A stretch of DNA of 64,000 nucleotides. It comes from Cliona cf. orientalis (Eukaryota; Porifera; Demospongiae; Clionaida; Clionaidae). Positions 23,447 to 33,200 of this stretch are shown piece by piece; the stretch's first letter is position 1, and each line of letters opens with the position of its first letter. The stretch is taken from NCBI GenBank assembly GCA_963930775.1, contig OZ005693.1, forward strand, positions 10,955,525-11,019,524, given 5' to 3'. The translations under genes and the position numbers were made by a program. Under the pieces are notes generated by a model. That model had not been told where the DNA came from. It saw only the letters and a program-made list of their open reading frames with translations, and searched no databases.

Positions 23447-23792
23447 CCGTATCTGATCTAATTAAGGCGCCTCTCTAATGAACGCGCCACCTACGCTAGA
23501 GTCCTAATTTTCGGGCTCTATTTAAGCGCCATGTGGCCATGCTAATTATTTTTTTCAGGCGCGTTCTAATTAGAGCGGTGCCGGCATACTTACAGCTGAT
23601 AATACCTCGATAGTACTGAATATCTCGTACGGAGTACTGGAAGCTATGTTCTCCACACTTTCGCTCTAATTACAACGCGCCTCTCTAAAAGATGCGCCAC
23701 CTGGATCAGAACGTTAATTTCCGGGCTCTAATTGTGCGCCACCCAAGATCGGTAATTATTTTTTAGTGGCGCGTTAATTAGATCGGATACGG
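23447..23792. mobile_element. MITE, family C (346 bp)
   Basis: The left end CCGTATCTGATCTAATTAA is mirrored by TTAATTAGATCGGATACGG at the right end, and TA flanks both sides. Internally, GGCGCGTT, GCGCCAC and GGGCTCTAATT motifs recur in both orientations, as if the element were itself a fused pair of a smaller palindrome. It has no coding capacity. The first six TIR bases are shared with family A, which suggests a related transposase. Confidence 0.8.
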
Positions 23793-24905
23793 TAATGATA
23801 ATTGCATTGTGCAGTTACCATTTCTGTAATATGTCTCTAAGGAAAGGTGTTACTAGCACGCAATGGGTGTCGATAGGCTTACCAGCTGAACACCCTCCGT
23901 CATCAGTGCCCTGCGGCTAGCCATAACAGAGGGGCTTAAATCAAAGACATCACACATTTTCCATTTTCTATCAGTTCTGGAGGAGAGTGAGAGATAGCGG
24001 GGGGGGGGGGGGGGGGGGGGGTGAGTGCATGACAGGGCTTTATGTCTCATTAATCAAGAATGTGAATCGTAAAATTTGTTGAATTGGGAGCTAATTTAAA
24101 TGTATGTCTGTACATGCATGCATGGAGTATCGGTGTGTGTGTGTGCATGTGTGTGAAGGTGTGCATTTGTGAGTTTCTGTACAGAGGGAGATAGCATGAG
24201 AATGTTTATATAATGTGTTGAAAATGGTAGGGATGGGTTGAAGCTAAAAGCTTAGATATGCCACACATTCATCGCAATATCATCACTACCTGTGTGGAAA
24301 ATAAAACTAACAGTTTAACATTGTAGGCATACATCCACTTTGAGGATTATTCAACATTACCTTGCAAACACAGTTGTATACCATCCTGGGTCCTATCAAA
24401 ACAGATGGAGTACTATCATGTATAGGAAGAGAAGGGTCTGTGGCGCTCTAGTACAGTTTGGCTGCTATCAACACAGACTTGAATGAATATGAAGGCCTCC
24501 ATCTATAGATATTAAGCTGAACTATTGTGTATATGAATAGAAGGGTCTGTGGTGCTCTAGTACAGTTCAGTTAGGATAGATATTAGGCTTAACCTAAACT
24601 ATCATGTGCCTTTTGCGTTTGCCTGAGCAGGCAGTGGGATGGTTTCCCCTTAGGTTTGGATTGGTAGTAGAAGATAAACCTACTGAATGTTCATGTAAAC
24701 AATAGCAATATTAACATGTACATCTCAGTGTCATTTCATCCTCTATACACTGCCTCCCATCAATTGCATAACTGACCTCATTAGGAAGACGAAGGAAGGA
24801 TATTAGGGAACCTAGCATTGTAGTGGTTTCACCCATACCAAGCAGTGAGCTCTTTCCTGAAGAGAGACGGAGAAGAGAGAGAGATAGATTGAGTAACCCT
24901 GTGTG

Positions 24906-27900
24906 ATGTCAAGAGACATTGAGCTGAGGCATATCCTTCCCAACGGCCATCATCGAAGTAGCAGCAGTTCCGACAAAATGAGCGGCAGTGGATCATTTCG
25001 TTCCTCTCCCCCGCACGACATCGCCACGGATACGGTCAGCGCGGTCCCGCCCGTTTATTCAACAGTTCCCGAAGCACAGGCGGATCATTCTCGCTACAAC
25101 GCACAGCAGGTTAAGAATGCTCACGCGGTGCCGCAGACCGAGTACACTTCGCCCGTTGGATTGGACCAACCGAACGAATACGATATGATCCCGGATAACA
25201 ATAAGAGGCGGGATAATAGGTCGTTGTCGCCAGGGGTTGCCCCGTTAATGGCCGAGAATGTACTCTATGGTGCGCCGGCAGACGAGAAACTCAGACATCA
25301 ATCGTTGAAGATAAAGTCCGAACAACAACAGCAGAGAAGATTTACAGGGAGCTTGTCTTCCCAAATTGTCAAAGAACCAGCTGACGGAGGTGGTGTGTGC
25401 ACTGGAAGGTGCTGTGGAGTTTGTCTCATGTTAGTACTGGTGTTTGTGGTGGCTTTTCTGGCAGTGGCTGCTCTGGTGCTGGTGTTGAGTATTATGTTCC
25501 AGATCTACCCTGTCTGTGACTGCACCGCCACAAGTGAGTTACACTGCTTGCTTTCTCTTTCTCTCTCTTCCTCCATCTTTCTCTCTTTCTGTTTACATTC
25601 CATCCATTGTCTTATGTCTACGAGTCATTTGGTTGATGTCCCACAGGATAGAGAGCATACCAACTTTTATATTTTTCTCATAAAAGCCATCAGAGATTTC
25701 CTGATTTCTTAGAGAAATACTTGGTACTGAATTCTGTGATGATAACACTATTTGGGAAGACTATTGATGCATTCATCTAGTATATCTCTATTTGTTCTTA
25801 TTGTTAGATATGATTGGCTAGACAAAATTGAACAAAGTGCATGCACCAACCACATGGTATACACCTGCATTCAATCTTCTCAATGTTCAAGCCCACAGTT
25901 CACAGACCACCAGCTCACCACATTCTCTTTCTTTCTCTCCCTCTCTCTCCCTCCCTCTCTCTCTCTTTTCCTTTCTCTCTGTCTCTCTCTGCCACACATA
26001 CACATACACAGCTCAAGAGTTCCAGGTAGGAAAGTGAAAACCACACACTTATTGTTTTTGTGCACACACCAACAACTGCACTGCCAGTTTCTCTACAACT
26101 GGAGCAGTGGTCCCCAGAATCTGGTGGCATGGTCGAGTAGTTTTGGCCAATATTTCCAAGGCAACTGATCCATTTACACGTTTACAACAACCAGACAGCC
26201 ACTGGTACAAGCCCTTAAGCCAGAAGTAGTCTTACCCCTGTTCCCCTGTTTTCCTTTTAACTGAGAGCCTCAAACTGAAATTGTTGACTGAGGAGGACAT
26301 GTGTACTGCTTCTCTGATGCTCTACACACTCACTGTGGCCTCAGCTACATGTGTGGTACATGTAGCCTGGTTCCCAAGGCCTAGCCCCTTTTCCAGCCTT
26401 TTCAGAAATTTTGTGTACAGTACAACACTGCATCAGGTCTCTTGTGGGTACAGGGTTCTACTATACTATTGGTTGCTGGGTTGAAAGGATGGTGGTCATG
26501 TAGGTGGTTTTGGCCACAGACCAAGCCACTTGTCCCTCTGCCCACTGCACCAACTTGCCCAGTAGTGTCTAAAATTCAATTTAAGCTACATAATTAATTA
26601 GCCTAGTCCACCTTGTTGCAAAATTTCTGCTATAATTGGCCCTAATGTTATGGCAGTGTAGCCCACTCTAGAGATCTGTTCCATGGCAAGACTATGTTCC
26701 AGTAAGTAGGTGATTAAGCCTTGTATTGCTTCCATGGTCTGTGTTGTATGTGTGAAATGGCTTCACTGTATGCTTGGGTATGGCTTGTGAATGTTGCAAT
26801 AGTTTTGACTTGGTGCACTGGAATGCTTCCAGATAGGATGCTCTATCTAATCTTGCGCCCGATTTTTGCTCATGGGAAAAGTTCAAAGTGTGAATATGAT
26901 AATATGAATCTGAATTGTTCAGTGGACTTCTCAATTTGGAGCTAGCTACTCCCCGATAATATGTACGTCAATCTGACTCGCACACAGTGACACAATTGTA
27001 CAATGTCCCAAAAGATCTTGGTGGCGAAAACAGATTGATGTACATGTGACAAGATATTAATTTTGGAATCAATATCTCTTGCAGATTGATAACTAGTCCA
27101 GTTACTGTAACAATGGGATAGTTTTATTTTGTGTATTAATATTAAACTTTACAGGCTTTACAGAGGCAAGTTGACGAACTCATGAGGAGCATGCCCACAC
27201 AGGTAATGAAAGAATATGAATGTTTCGTAAATGTATGTGTTATGTCCGTACAGTATCAATGTACTCCTACAGTATTATAGTAATAATAATCCTGCTTGCA
27301 TAAATATCCTTACTTCTACTTTTGTGTGCAATAGGACTGCTTTGCCGACCCTTTCATTCAAACTAGGGCAAGCTTATGTAAAGTGTATAGGGTATTATAC
27401 TCCAAGGAGCAGGAGGCACATTAATAATATTACATATACACGTGCAAGTCCTATTGAACTTGTAAGATTTCTGGTTGTGTACATGTGTGCATGCACAACA
27501 TATACATGCACTTGTACATACATGTAAATAATGTACCACAACATGTTCATGCTCTGTACGTACATGTGCAAATGGCTACTTGTTCCAAACCAGTGGCCAG
27601 CCATGCTCCACTACCAGACAAGGCAATGTAGCTATCCATACCACACTGAAATTTGATCATGTCAATATGTACTATCATGCCCTTAGCATAACTGTAGCTG
27701 GTTAGCTAGAGATGGGCAGACCACACTCAGACCATGTGCTGTGCATGTGAAGCTGAAATGATAAACCACTGTTACCCAATCTTATTGGCATGATTTTATG
27801 GTGTTGGGGTGGTGGTAGGGTGTACTAGAGTTTGTTGGGGGTATGTATATGGCCCTAGTTGGCAGTCATTTGCTGTTGGCTACAGTATTCCTACAAGCAT

Positions 27901-29235
27901 TCCTTCACTGATTAAGGCCTGATATCTGCACCACTATGGAGGTGTTGTGTAATCTTTGGGTGTGTTGTGGGCAGATATGGAATATATTATATTCATAGCT
28001 ATATACAGTGTCCCCAACTCCTATCAAGCACATGCTTACCATGTGGAGAGAAATCTTTTAAAAAAGTCTGATTTTTTGCAGTTGGTGGCCAACTTAGTAT
28101 GGAAAATTTCGCCCCAAAAACAGAGCATTGCATGATCAATATGTCGAGCAAAACGTGTGTGCAGCATTTGGAGGCATTTTAACTGATGTTTATTTACTAC
28201 AAAGCTGCAGTGTTTTTTGTTTGCAATATCGCTTCCTGATAACTTCACAAGTTGAGACATTTTCTATAGCAAAGTATAATATTATTATACAAGCAAGCAT
28301 TAATCCACAACTCCACTATGAACCTAGATGGTAGAGGGGCAACCCAATCTTCCCCCTCCAATATCACTGCTGTGCTGCGAGCAAAGGCTCGCCTCCTCGA
28401 TATGCATCACCCTAGTAACATAGTAGCTACCTGTGACTGCATCGTTTTGTTGTTTGGCAATGAATATTGTTAATTGTGTATGCTAGTATTACATGTGCTT
28501 CTTCATTGCAAGCTTATAACTCTCCCCCGGTTGGATTTCCTGTGGGTGTGGCCTTGTGCAAGGTTTGAAATCAGTCAAGTATCACAGACTTTAAACATGT
28601 ATGCTTATTTGTGCCCACTTAGGCAACTGGAGAGTCTCCTACTAGTGGTATAGGGGATCCTATGTCGCTCATTGAAAGAGTTGACACTCTCAACAGTAGG
28701 GTGAACACCTTGAGGAATGATCTAGATACAAATGTCTCCAGCATTAGAAATGGTAGTATCTTTGCTGGCAAAAATTTCTCCTCAAGTGGAATCAACTTCT
28801 TTGAGACGTGCACAACAGTTATAGAGGCCAATTGTACCATTTCACCGAACCCAAACCCTGGTGCCTTCCCTCTTCCATGCACAACACCACCTGATGTTCA
28901 TTTGAATATGGTGAGTGGTATAGTCTAAAACTAAGAATACTGAATTTCTTTTTGTTTACAAAATTTATGTATTATAGGATGGAAAGTACACTCTGGATTT
29001 GCGATGTGTGCGTTCTGCTGAGACTCGTGCTGCTGACTTTCCACTTGTGGGCATTTTAAATTTTGCTCCAAGTATATTTAATGCTAGTGAAACGATTGCT
29101 GAATGTCAGTGTTATGTTGTAGTGGAGGATAATGTAAACAAACAACTGGCACACAATGTAACTTGTGGTATCCAGGTAACTAGGTGTTCATCATCTCAAA
29201 TGCTTAACACTCAATTACAACTGATTGATCCTTAG
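24906..29235 (+). CDS. Type II membrane protein with five-tyrosine cytoplasmic tail
   Basis: Exons are 24906-25533, 26012-26025 (a 14-nt microexon), 27155-27202, 28623-28910 and 28978-29235 (TAG). All junctions are GT-AG and in phase, giving 411 residues. Residues 1-170 are polar and disordered, with tyrosines at 51, 64, 80, 92 and 121 (YSTV, YNAQ, YTSP, YDMI, YGAP) and no signal peptide. A transmembrane helix spans about 174-198 (LMLVLVFVVAFLAVAALVLV), with a CxxxCC.xC cluster just before it. A coiled-coil stalk follows (LIERVDTLNSRVNTLRNDL). The ectodomain has many cysteines and N-glycosylation sites (NFSS, NCTI, NASE, NVTC). Topology is inferred as N-in, C-out. The tail resembles SH2-binding adaptor tails, but I recognise no family. 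The last exon contains a possible extra donor (CAG|GTAACT), so a longer isoform is possible. Truncated copies lie at 6966-7785. Confidence 0.7.
26012..26025 (+). other. 14-nt microexon of the tyrosine-tail gene
   Basis: CTCAAGAGTTCCAG is preceded by a pyrimidine-rich acceptor ending in CACAG and followed by GTAGGA. It converts the phase-1 end of exon 1 into the phase-0 start of the exon at 27155. Joining exon 1 directly to 27155 hits a stop within a few codons, so this block, or another like it, is needed. Confidence 0.6.
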
Positions 29236-29587
29236 CTTTACGTTGGAGTTAGGTTAGTTAGGAGTCAGCACCATTACAAAACAACTATAGTTCAGCAGCC
29301 ACTAAAAGTATTATACTCCCACCCCTTTGATTATTTATGCTAATTCATCTTCATGTTTTTATTGTTTTTGACTTTTTTCTGTTGATAATAATTGTCATCT
29401 ACGTACATCCTAGCTATACTAGTGTGTAGCATCTCCAAACAATAATTAGTACCAATATCATCATAAATGTATGTCTACAGTTCACAACATTGTTAATTAA
29501 ATTTGCAGAACAATGAGCAGTGAATGTACACTAGCACAATGAAATTAAGTAAGTTTAGTCTGAGAGTGATCATAAGGAAGTGCCCAG

Positions 29588-29975
29588 CCATGGCATTGCC
29601 ATAGCTTTGTACACCCCCTGCATATATTATTGCAGCAGCAGTCCTTTCAGCTAGGTGCTCAAACGGTGTATTATACTGGTATGCATGTTATACATGACAA
29701 CCATACTATAACTGCTGACATGGCATTTTTTTTTACCTGTGCAACCTTTGGCTTCGCCTGATGCACATCATACGACGACAGTGATTCCTTACAGTGTAGC
29801 TGCTAACTAGCTGCAGGTGTGGGGTGGTGAGACATACATAAGAAGGCTACCTGGAATGGATGACCCCAAATTTCTGATTTTGAAAACTGATTGGCATAGT
29901 TTTGGAATGGCATTGTGACTTTGTACTGCCACTAGTACTAGTACTTACTCCCGTGACGACCATTACTTAGCACTA
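29588..29975 (-). pseudogene. Decayed tandem copy of the 3' end of RAD54L2
   Basis: The block aligns with 30280-30610, the last about 110 codons of the giant terminal exon, in the same orientation. Matching landmarks include GTGGCATTGC/ATGGCATTGC, CAGCTAGGTGCTC, TGACATGGCA, ACCTTTGGCTTCGC, CTAGCTGCAGGTGTGG and TGACGACCATTAC. The copy has many indels and no open frame, so it is an old duplication lying in the 3' flank of the gene. Confidence 0.8.
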
Positions 29976-30027
29976 GCACTGCTAATTATAGCAGTCTTGA
30001 GAATAGTATTATGGCCATCTTACGGTA

Positions 30028-30033
30028 TTTATT
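30028..30033 (-). terminator. Poly(A) signal AATAAA for RAD54L2
   Basis: AATAAA on the minus strand lies 205 bp past the TGA at 30238. It is the first canonical signal after the stop and implies a 3' UTR of about 220-240 bp. Confidence 0.5.
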
Positions 30034-30237
30034 TTTTCTATCAAGTGTACTCTTCAACTTTTGCACACAGCTGGTCACAAAATCCATTACCAGGTCACAC
30101 TCTATAATAAAATTGATAATACAATAGATGACAATATCCCATTCATTTTCAGGTATAAGTTTACAAAACAGCACAATAGATTTGGGTAAACACAAGCTGT
30201 TAATGATAAATTATCATAATTATCATTTATAAGACAA

Positions 30238-33200
30238 TCAGTTTATCTGATGAGAATGTAATCTCAAAGCTGACACAGAACCAGCCGTGGCATTGCTATC
30301 GTACCCCCCGTGCATCACAGCAGCTGTGGGCTCCAACTGAAGCAGCTGTCCTCTCAGCTCGGTGCTCGTACACGAGGACCTCACTGTGAATTGAGGTAGA
30401 CCTGTTGACATGGCAACCTTTGGCTTCGCTGCATCGTGCGATTCCCTATAGCTAGCTGCAGGTGTGGAGAGGTGTGAAGGAAGATTTGGTGGAATGGGTG
30501 ATCCAAAATTCTGATTTGGGAAATTGGTTAGTGTGTTTTGGGAATGGGGTATTGCTGGTGGATTATCTCCGATACTCGAGTGCTTATTCTCCTGACGACC
30601 ATTACCGAATGACATAGGGGATGGTTGACCATCTTTTGTGGCGCTGTCGAGAAGGCTTTCCAGTTGAGACGGAGAGAGGGAATTCAAAATTGATAGAAGA
30701 TTGATGGTATTCTGAGTATTCAATGTCGATTCCACGCTAGACTGCTGTGGAGCCGAAACGGACAATGGAACAGATTTAGACATCAAACCATCAGTTGGTG
30801 GGGTAGTGGAACATCCTCCAAACTGTTTTCCCAGCTGTTGCTGTGAAGCGGCAGGACCAGCTGAAACCTGGTTGGATGGAGCGGTGGAGATAGCGAAAGG
30901 GGCTTGGTTTGAACCGACCATTGGTGGCTGGCTAGGTAGAGGGGTAAGCTTTGGTAGACTGGGAAGACCACCAGCATGTGATGGAGGAGGAGATAAAAGC
31001 TGTTGTAGCTGGCCTCGGGTCTCAGAAGAGCAAGATGGTGACGATGATGTTGGTAAAATTTGAAAGCCACCAAGCTGTGGGCTCTGAAGAACATTATTCG
31101 ATGAAGACATCAGTTGCATCGGGCTTCCTGAGCTGTTATTAGTGCAAGGACTGGAAATAGCAGCTGCTGGGTGAGACTGGGGACGACATGGAGGGAGGTT
31201 AGAAGATGATGATAGTAAGTCATTTTGTTCCCAAAGCATCATACCATCGCGTGACAGTGGGCCCTTCTGCTGGAACTGCTGATGTGGCAGTGAAGTATTC
31301 AGTTGATGCTGCGATGATAGTGAACCATTCTGCTGGGGCTGTGAAAATGTACCATTCAGCTGTTGCTGTGATATCGGACCATTCTGATGGCTCCGTGACA
31401 ACTGATCATTCCGTTGGAGCTGAAGAGATGAGCCATTCTGTTGAAGTTGGAGCTGTGGTAATGGTCCATTCTGCTGTGGCAATGGACATTTCTGTTGGTA
31501 CTGTGACAGTGAACCATTCTGTTGTTGCTGTGACAACAGACCATTCTGTTGTTGCTGTAACAATAGACCGTTCTGTTGTTGCTGTGGCAACAGACCATTC
31601 TGTTGTTGACGGTGTTCTTGCAGCTGTGTTTGCAGTGAGCCACTAGACTGTTGCCACGAGTGAATATTCTGAGGCCCTTTCTCTACCAATGAAGGACCGT
31701 TTTGATTCTGTTGTTGTTTTGGCAATGATGGGCCATTCTTCTGTTGCTGTGGTAACCGGCCGTTCGTAGTAGGACTAGAAACTCGCATTAGTGGGTGGTG
31801 ATGAGTTGCTGATGAACTTGACCTTTGACCATTCACCAGTGACTGAGGTCGCCGCACAGCTGACTGTTTCTTGGAAACATTCTGTGAGGGAGGAGAATTC
31901 CTAGAGCTGCTTAACGGCTCTTTCATAACTTGCCCCCCTCCACCCATACCCGGTTGATTCACAGAAACCCGAGGGCATTTTGGAACCAAATTCGGATTTT
32001 GAGAATTTGATAGTAAATCATTAATGATACTGCTTGCGTCATCATTGTTAGCAGCATTTGGCAAACTCACAGAAGCTTGGGGATGATTCGACACGGGATT
32101 CTGACTTTGAGAATTTGTCAGAAATTCGTTGATTAGCTGATCTCCATCCATACTAGGCAGAGCTACAGAAGTAGGCTGCGCTTGCAGCTGCTTAGGTTGA
32201 GAATTCTCTGAAAACCTTTGTCCTTGCAGTGGCTGGGATGAGAAAAGATCGGAGAGCAGAGAGAGGGTAGCCGCATCCCAGGAAGGACTTACTGAAGACA
32301 TGGAGCCATTTTGAGGCAGAACCGTCTCCCCTTGTTGGCTGGGTGAAGCTTTCAAAGTCGGTGGCTGCTGGTGGAGTGGAGTTCCCAAAGATGGGGTACT
32401 TGTGAGGTAAGGGGTCGAGGAGACTAGTCCGTTGCTAGTGGTAACTCCATTGCTCTGAGGAGCTGAGGCAAAGCCACCACATACAGTGACAGGAGCACAA
32501 CTATTCACGCTACCACCAGGACAAACAGCTGAACTGAGTCCACGCAAAGTGTGAGTGCCACTGTCATTGGCAGCTGCTGTGGTAGGCCTATTGACAAAGG
32601 ATGGTTGAGTGGATTGGACAGGAGAGGGAGAGGTACACGTAAGCACATTATTAATGGCTCCTGGGTTTGGACTGTTTGTGTGAGGGGGAGGAGGAAGCCT
32701 GTTGCTAACGGTTACCGAAACACTGTGAGAAGGAATCGAAGAAAGTCCGTTACCACTATTGGTCATGTTTAGCGATGTATACGTTGGATTGTTAGCTGAG
32801 GACTTTTGTGGAGTATTCACCAGAGCAGCTGGACTAGCCATAGGCAGATTGCTGGCAGTGGCCTTCTGATACGAGGACAGAGTGGAAGAAGCAGGGCTGC
32901 TCATTTGGTGGTTTGAAGATGGAAGCGCAGTGTTGAATCCTCCACCAAAAGAGAAAGAAGGCGTCAACATGGCACCGTTCCTCTGGGAGGTGGACAAAGA
33001 CTCTGCAGCAGAGGTACTCTGGATATTAGCCGTTGGAAAAGCACTACCATTTTGTGTGTCACGTGAGAAAACGGGAGGTGGTGCAGTGCTAGTTGTCTGA
33101 GGGATAGTTGCTAGGGTCACTGCAGCGCTGCTGAGCTGGTTAGTGGACGAAGGTACGGTGCTATGTTTAAGACAATCAGGAGAGAGTAACGGATTATTTC

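Larger units (their letters stand above)
29236..30237. other. Convergent intergenic region
   Basis: This is the gap between the two converging genes (the plus-strand membrane protein and minus-strand RAD54L2). It holds the decayed RAD54L2 copy at 29588-29975 and a poly(A) signal for RAD54L2. I see nothing else. Confidence 0.6.

Noticed and set aside
31206..31646. Plus-strand frame with Val-His-Ser repeats
   Set aside because: It is the antisense shadow of the Gln-Asn-Gly block of the RAD54L2 terminal exon.
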